This document shows positions 10,251 to 23,459 of a stretch of DNA of 64,000 nt, in pieces (position 1 is the stretch's first letter; each line of letters opens with the position of its first letter). Location of the stretch: positions 1,178,001-1,242,000 of the forward strand of contig BLAL01000160.1 in the NCBI GenBank assembly GCA_015698045.1. Reading direction: 5' to 3'. This DNA is from Rhizophagus clarus. Taxonomy: Eukaryota > Glomeromycota > Glomeromycetes > Glomerales > Glomeraceae. The position numbers were made by a program, and so were the translations under genes. The notes under the pieces are model-generated. The model was not told where the DNA came from. It saw only the letters and a list, made by a program, of their open reading frames with translations, and ran no database searches.

Positions 10251-11940
10251 TCAAAAATTAATTTTTTCAATCTGTTTTAATAAAGAAATAAATTTTTTTT
10301 AATTTGTTTTTCAATTTTTTAAAATTTTTTATTAAAAATTAATTTTTATAAATAAACCGGATTATACAGATTATCCGTAATCTATCCAGATCAATCCAAA
10401 TCTATGCTGAATCGGATGGATGGGTGGATTATCTGAATCCTCAGATCACAGATCGCATCTCTAGTTTAGTTTATTGTATTCATAGTAGTTAGAGGTGATG
10501 GGCATGATAACTTCACCTCAAGCATACAGGTGGATAAACAGTTCTTGTTTTAAGAACTAAGGTTAAGTTAGATAAATACCACTTTTCTCTTTTTTCTACC
10601 ATTTTCCTAACAGTTACCTACCGACATGTATGGTTAAGCTGTTCTCATTTTTCATAATATTTTTTTATAGGCGATTAAGTTCTGATCATTGTATATAAAT
10701 TATCCTAGGCAGGCTTACTTTTTATTCTTTAATTAAAAAAAAAAAAAAACTTAAAAAAAGTTAATAAATTTTTAACAGTTAACTTTAAAAAATAAAACCT
10801 TAAAAAAGTAAAGCTTAAAAAAGCTTAATATATAAAATAGCTGTAAATTTTTATTGAGATTACTTAAAGATTTTTTTTTAAGAATCCTTAAGGATTTGAT
10901 AATTTATAGATTCCTTAAGTATTTTTATAATTCATCTAAGAATTTTTAAAAATCTGTAAATTATCAGATCCTTAAGGATTTTAGAAGGATCTAAAGAATC
11001 CTTAAGGATCCATATCCCAAAAAATTTACTGATGAATGAGAAAGTAAAGGGTGTGACATTGGATAACAAATATTTTACTATGATCACATAATTTTACTTC
11101 GCTTTAGATGTCTTTTTTTTAGGGTAATGAAACTTAGCAGTAGCAAGAGACTCAATAAGGTGAAAAGACAAAAGAGTTGCCAATTTATCTTGTAGCTTTA
11201 CTCGTTTGACTCATTGTATAACTAATTATAATGTTGGAGTCTTTGTATAATATCCTTATTGAGTGGCCTTCTTCTACTCCACTATTTAGTATAAAGTGCA
11301 AATTCAGATTAGAGGAAAAAGCAAAGTTTTTAAAAAATATTTATAAAAAGTAGTTTGCAAACTTTTTGTATGTATTATATGTACATGTTTCTTATGACTG
11401 TATGATGTTAGTTTCAGAAAACATATTGAAAAATGAAAAATAAAATTTTTATTTTTGCAGAAATATTGGTTTAGCATGTTAGTAGAAAGAGTTTTTGATA
11501 TTATTATTATAGTTTTCTTAAAAAAACTATGTAATTTACTAATTTTTTCCTTTTACTAATTTAGACCCTATATACATATTTAAAATCATTTGATTATTAG
11601 CCTTATAATATTATTAATTACCTAATGTTCTGAATTTGGTCAACTGATCAACCAGTGAAACCATCCAAAAAAATAAATTCAGAATGATATATTTGTATTA
11701 TCAGTTTGACTGGATGGGTCATCAGATATCTGATCAATATAGTAAAACCATCTGGAAAAAAAGCAGAATCAGATTGATCCATTTGTATCACCAGTTTGAT
11801 CAGATGGTTTATCAGATATTCTAATTTGGTAATGTAGCAAACAGCAAATTAGATTATCAGACAAATTATGTAATACAAGTCATTGTTAATCTCTTTTTTC
11901 TTTTTATGAGGAGAAAATTATTTTATATTTAATACAAATT
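10250..11940. other. non-coding, repeat remnants
   Basis: No gene is supported. It contains GATTATCCGTAATC-rich sequence (10360-10460), a 30-nt inverted repeat (10883-10912 with 10951-10980, built around CCTTAAGGAT), and repeated GATCAGATGG/ATCAGATAT motifs at 11640-11870. Confidence 0.5.
10883..10980. repeat. inverted repeat around CCTTAAGGAT
   Basis: Thirty-nucleotide arms 10883-10912 and 10951-10980 are reverse complements with two differences and could form a long hairpin with a 38-nt loop. Confidence 0.7.
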
Positions 11941-11947
11941 TTTTTTT

Positions 11948-12010
11948 TATTTTTGCAAGGTTACCAGATAAAAAGTATGACTAGACTTTTAAAATTAAGG
12001 TAAAAAAGGG
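11948..12010 (+). repeat. single exon-like repeat unit
   Basis: A T-rich tract, an acceptor-like end and AGGTTACCAGATAAAAAGTA, followed by ATTAAGGTAAAAAA, match one unit of the exon-like arrays at 15533-16330 and 34905-35670. Confidence 0.55.
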
Positions 12011-12640
12011 TCAATAAAAAGAGAGTTTATTGTTTTTTTTAACAAATTTATTTTTTTTCTTATTATCTCTTAAACCATATTGTGGGCAAATTTACCCACA
12101 ATTTGTAAATTAGAATGTTCAACACTATATAAATTCTTTAATTTTAGCCAACTCTTATCAACATTCTGTCGATAAAATTATAGTTAATTTAATTTGCTGA
12201 TCATTAAAATTAAGCCACAAATAAGTTCATAAATCCAGATTCTAAAATTCAAAATTTGAATTTTTTTTTATTTCTCTGGTTTTTTTCTATAATAACTGTT
12301 TTTTATATTTTTTATACCATTATTTTATTATTTTTAAACACTTTTCTTTTATTTTTATCAAAAAGGATTTATAAAAATGTATAAGAGGAAGGCCAGAAAA
12401 CATGTGTTTATAAGCCAATATATGCTCTAATTCCCTCCCTCTCTTGTGACTCCTTATGACTTATACTGTGACAAATTAATTTTCACAATGATAGATAATC
12501 TAAAAAAATTTTTTTTTCGCAATTATTCGTATTTCATTAGAAAAATTAAAAAAATAAAGCATGCAAACGTTTTTAATAAGCCTGAAGATTGAGAAAAAAT
12601 ATCTTTATAAAAATCCAACACTTTTATACCACAAATTTTG
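12010..12640. other. non-coding A+T-rich spacer
   Basis: No supported gene. The short minus-strand frame at 12523-12717 is most likely a shadow of the degraded plus-strand gene that follows. Confidence 0.4.
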
Positions 12641-14715
12641 CAACGCTTAGGCATATCAGAAAATGATTGAACTTTCGAACCCAAACCCACAAAAACAGCA
12701 ATTATTAGAGAAAGCAAATACTATATGGAAAGAGGTAAAAAAAAATAATGTCAATAAAATTAAAGATACTATTACACGCTATTTGGCTACTTTGGTTCCA
12801 TTAACAAGATAAGATTTTCAAGTTTCAAATTTCAGAAATTATAGACCGTCTAGACCTTCAATACAAGAATATGTACAAATTTGTTTAGAGCATGACGAAG
12901 AAATTCAAATACCACGAAATGTAATAGCATAACGCTATGCTAATGGTAAGAAGGAATGTGCACAGAAGAAAGTAGCAGAATATACTGCTATGCTTGATAT
13001 ATCGACAGATAATTCTATGAAAAAACAACTTGTAAATCAAATAAATTCCAAAAAGCAAGTAATACTTCAACAAAATAAACGCCTTACCTATTTAAAACAG
13101 CATGCAGCTACACAAGGAAGACTTCAGGAGCAGAAGTGGCTATTGTTAGAAGAAAATATTGTTGAAAAATATGATTCACCAGGTAGACCTTTCCATGCGC
13201 TTAAAAATCCAGAATTGTACGATCAACTGCATACATGTATTGAATTTGGTTTGGCAGATAATCAGTGAAGAAAAGAATAGATTAAAGTTCGCACCATTTC
13301 TTATCTTCGAATGGCTATGGAAGAGAATTATCAACAATATCTTTTAAAATCCTGTTTTCAAACCTATCTTTTACCACATTATCCAAATTTCATTCAAGCA
13401 AAACGCCATCACCATCTAGCCCTTATTTGGAATGTTACTGTATCTAGAAACAAAATGAGCTCTCATAAGGATAGTCATTATTGTTTAATATCTGTAAAAG
13501 GCGTTAATCAATTTGCAGAGACTTTTCCTAAACATTCAATTATCATATTACAAGATGATAAGGCCAAAGTCCCTTTAGGTATTCTTGTAATAAGTCGTAC
13601 CTTTTCAACAGTTCAGACACACAACCAGCTCATATCCATTCCTGATCATGATTTTCCAGTATCTTCAAAACACAAATTAATTCCCTCAGTATATGTCATA
13701 ATTAACCCAACTGATACAAATGAATAACACGATCAGAACGTTTAGCTGTATTTGTATGACCAGAGTTATAGCTTTCAACAACAGCTTTAAGTCATATGTT
13801 AGATTTACAAAAAATTTGACATCTTCAAGACTTTCAAGAATCTTTTCTAGATAGTAGCAATATACATCGTACAGTTGTAATTCTTTTAGTAGATGGAGGA
13901 CCTGATGAGAACCCACGTCATCTAAAAAATATAAAGCAGTATTGTAAGTATTTTCATGATGCAGACTTGGATTACATGACGATTCATATCCACGCACCTG
14001 GCCAGTTTGCATACAATCCTGTAAAAAAAAGCATGGCTTCTTTATCCAGAAAACTTGCAGGAATAACTCTTCCCCATGATAAATATGGCAGCCACCTACA
14101 AAATGGAAAGTTGATTGATGATAATTTAGCATGACAAAATTTTGCCTATTCTGGAGAAACCTTATATAAGTTATAAAAAAAAGATAATATTAATGGTTAT
14201 CCTGTACATGTCGAATATATACCAGAAGACAATGTGAAAACTGAAACACCAATTTCCTGGCTTTAGATAGAAAAACATACACAAATCTGCCACTATTCTC
14301 TTGATATTAATAAGTGTAACAATCTACAGTGCTGCCGACCAAAATGATGTGAAGAAGCAGCTACTTTACTTGCACAAAATAATGGTTTTCTTCCTCCAGT
14401 TTCTAAAGGTCGTGATAATCATTTCTTGAATCCAACTCACATTTTTAAATATTTTGATGTACTTAAAATTCCCAAATATGATTAACATTGTCCATCCATA
14501 TCTTCTGAATTACACTAACGTTTGTGTTGCAATTTATGTGACAAATATTTTCCAACTTTATCTTTTGTAACTGAATACAAAAAAACAGTTCATACACAAT
14601 ATTGTAAACGTTCAAATCGTATTCAAAATTTATGTACCTATGAAGATATTTCAAATAATCTTCATTTTGTAGTAATTGATGTAAATTTTTGAAATGTATT
14701 ACCTGATCACGAATA
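12640..14715 (+). pseudogene. decayed mobile-element protein with DGGPDENPR motif
   Basis: The plus strand shows one long protein broken by many stops but few frameshifts. Blocks are about 12660-12810, 12830-12930, 12933-13268, 13270-13727 (KGVNQFAETFPKHSIIILQD, DDKAKVPLG), about 13800-14130 (VDGGPDENPRHLKN, SLSRKLAGITLPHDKYGSHL) and about 14135-14690 (CRPK, PPVSKGRDNHFLNP, RLCCNLC...YFP zinc-binding-like). The aspartates in QDDKAKVPLG and VDGGPDENPR suggest an RNase-H-fold transposase. I recall this motif from repetitive genes of fungi and invertebrates but cannot name the superfamily. Most stops fit C-to-T changes at Gln or Arg codons (for example DNQ-stop-RKE-stop-IKVRT, PK-stop-CEE, PKYD-stop-HCPS, LH-stop-RLCC). 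Confidence 0.6.
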
Positions 14716-15530
14716 ATTGTAAAAATTTATAATAAAATTTACATATTAAAATGGGAATTTATAATTTTTTTAAAAGAAATTCGTAAAATTTATTATTTTA
14801 AAATTGTAAAAAATACAAAACAAATATAAGCCACAAAATTACTATTTATAGACATGATCAATGAGACTCCCTCCTATCCCCCCTTAACTAAACACGTGAT
14901 TTCTGGCCCTCCCCTAATATAATTTGTATGTTACTAGATTTTTTATTATTAAACGTGCAATATAACTTTATATTGTAATAAGAATACAAATATTAAAGTA
15001 ATTTTTTTTAAAGATTATCACATTAAAATTGTTAATAATTAATAATAAAAATAAAATCCTATGATTTCAAGATAGGTTTATTTACAAAATATTTATATAA
15101 AATTTACTTTACATCTTTATAATGAATTTTATAAAAATTGTTCTTTTTTTAAGTACTATATAAAGTCAAAATCCTATGTCTAAAATTAAAAAACTTGTTT
15201 AATAAAAGTTGTTTCTCATAATAAATTTGAAATATTGTACTAAGGTTTTAAATAGCTACACTTAGATCATAATGAGATCACTAAATTTAAAGGCAAATTT
15301 TTTTAATATCATGATTATTTTTAAAAGTGCAATCATTTAATCAATAAGTAATTTTTTGATTTTTAATATATGGTTGGTAAATTTAGATTATTATCATATA
15401 ATCTATATGTTGAATTAATCAGGAAAAAAATTTTTACCAAAATAGCTTAAGTATTTCTAAAAATAGATGAGAGCTGAATTTGTGACAAAATTGCAGACAA
15501 ATTTGCCTGTGATTATTTACAGTTTAAGGG
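14716..15530. other. non-coding A+T-rich DNA
   Basis: No gene, clear repeat or RNA recognised. Confidence 0.4.
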
Positions 15531-15532
15531 AT

Positions 15533-16330
15533 AAGGTTGTTAAATGAATAGTATAACCAGATTTTTGAAATTAAGGTAAGGAAGAGCTGGAGAAGGTTGA
15601 TGGAGTTCATTATTTTTTTTTTTTAATAAATTTATTTTTTTTCTTTATTATAAAATTATCAGATAAAAAGCATGACTGAAATTGAGGTAAAGAAAGACCG
15701 AAAAAGAAAAAGTTTATTGTTTTTTTTAATAAAATTATTTTTTTTTATTATAGGGTTGCTAAACGAAAAGTATGACTGGACTTTTGAAATTAAGGTAAGA
15801 GAGGCTAGAGAAGGAGAAGTTCTTTTTTTTAATAAAATTTATTTTTTCCTTTATTATAAGATTGCTGAATAAAAAGAATAACCAAACTTTTAAAATTAAG
15901 GTAAAGGATTAAAGAAAAATTATTATATTTTTTTTAATAAATTTAATTTATATTTTTTTATAGGATTTTTGGATGAAAAATATAACCAGACTTTTGAAAA
16001 TAAAGTAAGAAGGGTCAAAAATGATGTTTTATCATTTTTTTTAGTAAATTTAATTAATTTATTTTTTTCTTTTTTAAAGTTTTCAGACAAAAAATAACCA
16101 GATTTTTTTAAATTAAAATAAAGAAGAAAGATTTCATTATTTTTTCCAATGAATTTAATTTATTTATTTTTTTCTTTTTTATAAGGTAAGAAAAAGCTGG
16201 AAAAGATAGTTTATTATTTTTTTTTAATAAATTTATCTAATTTATTTTTTTTCTTTTTTGTAGGATTGTCAGATGAAAAACATGATCAGGCTTTTGAAAA
16301 TAAATAAGAAAAGACTAGAATAGTTTTTTG
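15533..16330 (+). repeat. array of exon-like minisatellite units (decayed)
   Basis: About seven units near 15533, 15651, 15750, 15859, 15960, 16070 and 16260. Each has a poly-T/TTATAG-like tract, then a 40-nt block similar to GTTGCCAGACGAAAAGCATG, then ATTAAGGTAAG and a purine-rich tract. Splice-acceptor-like and donor-like edges are largely kept. More diverged than the array at 34905-35670. Confidence 0.65.
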
Positions 16331-16854
16331 TTATTTTTTTTTAATAATTTTAATTAATTTATTTTTATAAGATTTCATAAAAAAAATATTTTGAAATTTA
16401 GATAAAGAAAAACTGAAAAAAATTTTTGGTTATTTTCTTTAATAAATATTTTTATAATTTAGAAAAATTTTTTTATTTTAATAATAATAAAACAATTTTT
16501 TTTTAAATTTTAAAATTAATGTATTAATTTATTTTCAATCTGATTATTTATATAATATCTAATCAATCTGATATTACTTGATAGTTCTATCCAGATTATC
16601 TGTGAACTGTTCATTAATAATTCAGATGATCCATTTTTTGACTAGTTTAAATGACAGATTAAACAAAATTTATTAAAACTAACCTCTACTCTAAATTACA
16701 TATAAATAGATCAAGAACCATTAAGTAGGGTTCCAAAATATTATTAAGAACCTTGTTGTACACTTTTAAAAAATTTTAAAAAATTTCATTGTACTGTATT
16801 ACAAATTTTTTTTTTAGGTGATCATATCTAATAACCTTTATCATATACTTAATA
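16330..16854. other. non-coding spacer
   Basis: A+T-rich with GATTATC/TGATCC-type remnants at 16540-16640. No gene seen. Confidence 0.4.
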
Positions 16855-17055
16855 GTAAAGCTCCGTATGAGCTAAGCCAGCTTGCAAGCTGGTTCAAGCT
16901 TTTCAAGCTGAGCCAAGTCAAGCCATGATTAAATTGGCTTGGTGGCTCACAAGCCAGCTTGAAAAAGCTTGAGTCAGGTATTAGGCTTAGCTTGATAAAC
17001 TCAAGCTGGCAGTGGGCTTGGCTTGAAAAGCTCAAGCTGACTCATGAGCCAGATC
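16855..17055. repeat. AAGCTTGAGCC-rich end repeat (left)
   Basis: Degenerate copies of AGCTTGAGCCAAGCC and its complement (GGCTTGGCTTGAAAAGCTCA). This is the least A+T-rich stretch of the area. The counterpart is at 36090-36253 in inverted order. Confidence 0.65.
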
Positions 17056-17074
17056 AAGCTTAGCAATTTTTTAC

Positions 17075-17650
17075 AACATCAGGAAATTTTATAGCGCATA
17101 AAATTGCGTAAGTTTACGATTTTGTAAGTTTACGAAAGTTTATGGTATAATATTTTGAAAAATTTTAAAATATTAGATTTATATGATATTACGATTAAAA
17201 TATTACACAAGTTTTCAATATCGTAAGATTTATGCAATATTACAGTCAAAATATTCTGCAAATTTACGAAACTGTAAACTTGCGTAATATTACGATTGAA
17301 ATATTTCGAAAATTTACAAGACTGTAAACCTGCATAATATTACGGTCAAAATATTCTGCAAATTTACAAAACTGTAAACCTGCATAATATTACGGTCAAA
17401 ATATTCTGCAAATTTACAAAACTGTAAACCTGCGTAATATTATGGTTAAAATATTTCAAAAATTTACAAAACTGTAAATCTGCGTAATATTATGGTTAAA
17501 ATATTTCAAAAAATTTACGAAACTGTAAATCTGCGTAATATTACGGTTAAAATATTTTGAAAATTTACGAGACTTGTAAACTTGCGTAATATTACGGTTA
17601 AAATATTTTGAAAATTTACGAGACTGTAAACCTGCGTAATATTACTATTC
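17075..17650. repeat. about 60-bp tandem repeat (GTAATATTACGGT)
   Basis: About nine units of TGCGTAATATTACGGTCAAA, then ATATTCTGCAAATTTACAAA and ACTGTAAACC. The core GTAATATTAC is palindromic. Diverged relatives (AAAATATTACGCTTAYRCAA) occur at 34300-34620. Confidence 0.8.
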
Positions 17651-18580
17651 AATCGTTAAAGTTGCGCATGCAGTAGAACGTATACAAGGGGCATGTGATA
17701 CTATTGAATAATCAAAAATAATATAAACTTTTTTAAGTTTGAAAAAGCAAATTTATTTTTATTTACAAATTTTTTATTATTTACAATTTTTATGTTTTTT
17801 TATTATTTACAATTTTTATGTTTTTTTATTATTTACAATTTTTATATTAAAAATTAAAGTAAATTTTAATTTTTATTATAACTTAATAAAAAAATACACA
17901 TTTAATACTTGTTCGCTACTATTTTATAAAATAGTACCCAGGCTGTATGGCGTAGATGTCAGTATTAGTCACAGCCCAAAAAAACGTGAGTCTCCAGCCG
18001 ATATTTGGTACGGACTAGACCTAGCTACTCACTTAATAAATAAAAAAATAAAAATATTTCTTTTTCTACGATACGTAGGTAAGTTCCTCCTTCTCTTACG
18101 ATCATCACGCATAACTAAAATTGATTAAATTTATCAAATTTAAAACATGAATGTAAATATTAATTATAAATTTTATTACAGTATAATTATCCGGCCTCTC
18201 CCAAAATCTCGTTCTAAATTCATGATAATATCTTTGGCCAGTACGTGTCTACAGCCACTGCCTAGAGTTTCCATTATAATATAGGACATAGTTCTAAATA
18301 TCAAAATCAGTTTGAATATTCGATAAATACATTTAATTTATATGAATGTAATTTTATTTATTTACTTACATGGTAATCCCTGACGAGGTTCCTCCACTTT
18401 TGGCTGCACTGTTGCCCAGAAATCCTCGTACAAAATATTCTATTTAATTAAATAGATTGGTTAATTTGAATTTAAATTCTAACGATCTGCGCATCTTTTT
18501 CTGCTGATCACTCTGTCCATTTTTTTAGCTAACACTTTTTCATAAAAACTTATAGTTTTCCCTACCTAAAAATCCTCAAA
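17650..18580. other. spacer and probable LINE 5' leader
   Basis: 17650-17712 holds a short open remnant (VKVAHAVERIQGACDTIE-stop). 17739-17880 contains triplicated TTTTTTATTATTTACAATTT. From about 17920 composition becomes less A+T-biased and runs into the LINE ORF1, so 17920-18580 is probably the 5' leader. No gene is claimed. Confidence 0.4.
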
Positions 18581-18581
18581 T

Positions 18582-20718
18582 ATGCCTAACAACGTTGCTA
18601 AACGAGGCCGCAGCTCCTTTAATCCTAATAGTAGGAAGGCCAGCCGCCAAGAACGAAAAAAAGATAATAATAACTCCGATAACTCCAGCTCTGACGGTAA
18701 GAACACCGTTCAACAAAAATGTACTAGAACTACCTCTGATAACACTATAGATGAAGACTTCATTGCTGATACAGCAACTGACGTTGGAGTAGATGGTCCC
18801 TCTTCTTCTTCTAAAAAAAATAATACTGTTTCAACTTTTCTCTCCTCTCATCTGAATATAGCTGCGACTCTGTCTGTACCTGGCAATAACGCGTCTGATG
18901 GACTTAACGCATCTATGCATGCTAAAACAATGACTCCTGCATTTCTCCCTAACGCATCGCCTGATAAGGCTATTACCACTAATGATCCCCTTATTGATCC
19001 ACTTCTTATTCGTACTCTGACCTTTTCCATCGAAAGAAATGATTATCAAGCTGCGGCTGCACCAAACTCAGCCTTCGAAACTTTAAAAAATTTCTCCACA
19101 AATAAGGCATTGATTGATGCCGTTAACAACACCTTTTTAGAAACTTACAAAGCATACACTGGTAAAGCTAAGATAACTGGTTCAGGTGATTTCAAACGCC
19201 TCGTTATTTATTTCCAAATAGCGGAGGCACGTGATGCTTGTGTTGGTGCTGCCCACCAACAGTTCCCAGACCTTGTATTTCATACTCACGATCCCAAGCA
19301 GCTCCAGAGTGATGAGGATCTCTGAGCGATTCAAGTTACAGATATTCCCTTCTTCCTAACCAAAGATAATGTTATATCTTACTTCAAAAAATTTGGCAAT
19401 ATTGCGTCCTGTCGAGTTTACTCCAGGAAAAATGCCAAGGTTCAATAAGCCAGAATCGCATACGATTCTACCTATTTCATTGCTCGTTTTGATACCCAAT
19501 GGGCCGTATATTGCTTCTCTACTTGCCTCCAGGTAACTCCATGTTACTACACGGTTGATCAGAAATCTTTCTGTAGAGAATTTATCACTACGCTCACACA
19601 ATTACCTCCTAACACCAAGGATATAGACCTTGCCCCCTTTACCCGAGATCTTGGTGCTAAGGCCATCAATGTTCCTCTCTCCTTGAACTTTTACAAACCC
19701 AAGAGATGAGTTTACGTCACGTTCAATTCCCAGGAAACCATGGATGCTGCTATGAAGCAGATTATCGGCTTCTGAAGTCATACATTACAATAGAACCTTC
19801 CAAACGACACTAACAAACTTTGCCACAGATGTGGTAAATTAGGATGTGCTCCCAATCAATGCCCAAGCCACCAACAAAGGGGTCGTACTAGGGATAAAAA
19901 CCTAGTGGCTGCACTTAAAGAACGATTCAATATCAATCAACCTGCCTGACCTAAAGCGCGTTCACGCTCAGGCTCTCATTCACGCTCACGATCGAAAAGC
20001 CCTAATCACTCTGGATCTTTCCAATCGCATCAGCCTTTGGCTAACACTCCTAACGTTAACACTGCTCGTCATGATCATTCCAAATCCAGTGATCGATGTG
20101 ACCGTTCTGTCTCTTTCTCTATGGCTTTGCGTACTCCTCCTCTCTCTTCATCACGCAATCAATCTTTTACTATGCCCCCTCAAGAGGCTGCCAATATTCT
20201 ATCCTTATTGAAAGCTCTGCAGCAAGACATGGCTGAAGTCTGTGATTGTATCACTGCCTTAGAGGTCAATGACAGACGTATGACCCGTATTGAACAACAC
20301 CTAGGTCTATTTCTCCCGCCTGACATTCCTGCCAACAATCAGCCTTCGGATATGCTTATAGACCTACCGGCTAATACTGATCCTATTATTTCGCAGGTGT
20401 CTTCTCAACCAGCTGCTCTGACCGTACAAAAACCTCTTAACCCCCTTGTTACCCAATTTTGTTCCATCAAGTCCTGTTAGGGCTCCTATCTCCGCATCTT
20501 CAACTGTTGCTATCCCTAATAGTTCCTCATCATCTTCTACTCCTAACACGATCTCTTTCTCCACACAAACTTGCGATAAAATACAAGCTATTAATGCGAA
20601 GCATTCAGCTATAGAAAACAAGTTGGATATGCTCGCTAACTCTATTAGTGGTTTCATCAGATCAATTACTTCTTCTTTCTCTTTTACGAACTCAGCTAGT
20701 GCGGCTGGTTCTAACTAA
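18582..20718 (+). pseudogene. LINE ORF1 (zinc-knuckle nucleic-acid-binding protein), inactivated
   Basis: It begins at ATG 18582 and reads on through at least six stops in one frame to about 20455, then shifts by one base at a CCCCC run to finish at 20718. The N-terminus is Ser/Asn/Lys-rich. Near 19330-19780 an RRM-like region is suggested (ITDIPFFLTKDNVISYFKKF; VYVTF). A zinc knuckle follows (CHRCGKLGCAPNQC, about 19815-19860), then an Arg/Ser-rich stretch (RSRSGSHSRSRSKS). ORF1 proteins of LINEs bind the element RNA. The stops (for example 19323 TGA; VQ-stop-ARI; PKR-stop-VYV; LQ-stop-NLP) are all compatible with CGA or CAA/CAG changed to a stop. Confidence 0.7.
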
Positions 20719-20769
20719 TTCTCTTTTCTCTTTATACATTTCCCCATCTGTATTTATCAGTGTGTTATA

Positions 20770-23457
20770 ATGACGGACAATAATTTTAATTATGATTCCT
20801 TCATTCGAAATCCTTCTAACCCTATAGATATAAAAAACCTTTCTTTACAAGATTCTTTATTTTCTTCTAATTCTTTATCACCTCCCCCCTTTAATTCTTT
20901 TAATATTTCCTCTTTTAACATTAATGGTCTAAAAATGCACTCTCAAAATAAAATTGAATTGTTAAACAATTTCTTTTCTCTTAAACAAATCTCCTTTGGT
21001 GGCATTGTTGACACCCATTTACATCCCAAACAAATGCACTTTTTAGCTAAACGCCTTTCTAACTATACTGTTTTTTCTTCTATTTTGGATACCTCCCAAC
21101 ACGTTTGTTCCTCTGGGGGTGTTTCCCTTTTCATTAAAAATTCTTTGGCCTCTCATGTTCATACATACACATCCTATTCATCACGCTTGCTTTCTGTTGA
21201 CTTATATTTCAAAGGTAACGTTAAGCTACGTATTTTTATTGTTTATATTCCCCCCACTTCTGATCAAACCTTGCGCGATGACACTATAAACCTTTTAATT
21301 CAAGCCCTATCTGAAGCCAAGAGACTAGGTTTTCATCACGCTGTTTGTGGTGATTTAATATACACCTAGACCAATTCTATCCTATATTTTTCAATCACCT
21401 CAAATCGCTTTTAAACGTATCTATCGCCTCTTTAATTTTCTTTTATCGAGCAGATACACTAATTTTACCCCAGTTAATTTTTCTGATTCTTTGGGCACCT
21501 TTCATCATGCTGACATCATTTCCCGCATTGATTATGTTTGGTTGTGTCCTCTTCTCAAACATTTCCTACTCACTTCAGCTATTTTTGATGTTCGTGACCT
21601 CAGTTTTTCTGACCATAATCCTGTTATTACTTATTATGATCACTCCTTTTTACGTTCTTCTATTAAGCTGGCCCATGCTCGTCAGCTCAACTGGCATTCT
21701 CATCGTATATTTTCTTTTGACTCTGTTACTCCCTCGCAATGGGAGGATTTTCCACTCACATTAACAAACTTTGTCACGAATCTTCCACTACCTTTGCCTC
21801 TTGGTATGTTAATCGAATGTGTAAATACTTACATGCTAACATCATTGCTGGTGCCAATGCTATTTTACCTGCATGCACTGTCGGCAATGACCATACCCCT
21901 AAGCTCTCTAAAGACTTGGAAACGTTACTGCAACACTATCATTTTCTCAATCGTGTCCTTCATTCCATTAGACTTTTATGCAAATACCCGCATACCTTTT
22001 CCTTTTCTTTACACGACCAGAAATGGTCCATTTATCTAATTAGATTGAATAATATTTTTAAATTGTATAAATCTACCCTTCCCGCTATCCCAGTCTTACC
22101 CCTAACTTTATCTTCTTTCCAGATAGATAACTTTAATAAACTCTTTGACACTTTGTCACAAGCTTCCAAGTTATTAAGAGGCTCACATCTTTTAAAAGAG
22201 AAAGAATTCCAGGAATCTTCTATCAAAGCTCATATTGAAAATTGTGATTATAATTTTGACACTGATATTTCTTTCTTTATTAATTCAACGCTTTCTCGTT
22301 CACGCTGCTGAATCGTATTGGATCGTATTTTTATCAATCATCCCTCTGCCTCTCGCTTGTTAACGGACCTAAAGGACATCTCTGATGCTGTGGTTAACCA
22401 CTTTTAAAATGCAGTTTCTATTAAATCTACCCCGCCTTTGCATATCTCAGCATTACCTGATAGATGGCGCTCTGAATATTTACCCATGGACTCAGTTTCT
22501 CCTGATATTTATAATTCTCTTTTGTCTCCCCCTTCCTTAGAGGAATGGCTTTCTACGGTTTCATCTATGCCTAATGGCAAAGCCCCTGGCCCTTCCATGA
22601 TCACATATGAAATGCTCAAGCACTTAGGACCTACCACCAACTCTTTACTTTTAATTTTAATCCATGCATGCTTTGCTTTGGCTGACATTCCAGATCTTTG
22701 GCGTCAGACTATGGTCTTCCCTATTCCCAAGCTGCATGAATGGCATTGTCAACTAAAAAATACCCATCCCATCACGCTTCTGGAAGTTATTTGGAAATTG
22801 TTCGTCAAGCTTTTCTACAACTGATTATTTTCCATTCTTACTACTCATAATGTCCTCACCGGTGGTAATTTTGCTGGACTACCAAGAAGGACCTGCCATG
22901 ATTCTATTATTACTCTTGAATCAATTATTCACGATGCAAATCACAACAATTCTTCTCTTTGGATTCTTTTCCAAAATATCTCCAAAGTGTTTGATTCTGA
23001 TAACTTTACTATGTTGAAATTCGCTTTAGAACGTATACGCTTACCTGCATCTGCCATCATGCTCCTCTTATCACTTTTTATGAACTGCTCGAATTGGATC
23101 TTTACAGCACACAGTGATACTTCTTCCTATCAGGTTCACATTGGTATAGACCAAGGCGAGGTGATTTCTCCACTCCTCTGGGTCATCTACATAGATCCTC
23201 TTTTAACTGTGTTGAATAAAGAAATGATGGATCCTTATATTTTGCGATCTTCAATACTACTTCTGATTACGACAGATAACACTTCAACCATTGCTATCAA
23301 CAATCTGGTCTTCATGAATGATTCCACTCTTATTTCTTCTTCAAAGGCTGGATTGGAACACATGCTCTCAATCACAGAAGAATTTTACATGTTAAATAAC
23401 ACTTCTGCTAATCACCAAAAATATGTTTTGATCTCCAATTCTTTACCTTTAACCTGA
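20770..23457 (+). pseudogene. LINE ORF2, 5' part: endonuclease and reverse transcriptase, inactivated
   Basis: An apurinic-type endonuclease domain is visible: SSFNINGLK (about 20911), VCGDL (about 21346), SRIDYVW (about 21520) and SDHNPV (about 21608). The frame changes near 21365-21385 and back near 21740. Reverse transcriptase follows from about 22440 (PNGKAPGPSMITYEMLKHLG; DQGEVISPLLWVIY). Motif A reads FQNISKVFD instead of the usual F-D-SKAFD, and motif C reads FMNDS instead of FADDS, so catalytic aspartates are lost. Stops near 22311, 22406 and 22824 fit C-to-T changes at Arg/Gln codons. ORF2 normally nicks the target and reverse-transcribes the RNA. The coding region stops at 23457 because a Tc1-like element is inserted; it resumes in frame at 29406. 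Confidence 0.85.
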
Positions 23458-23459
23458 TA

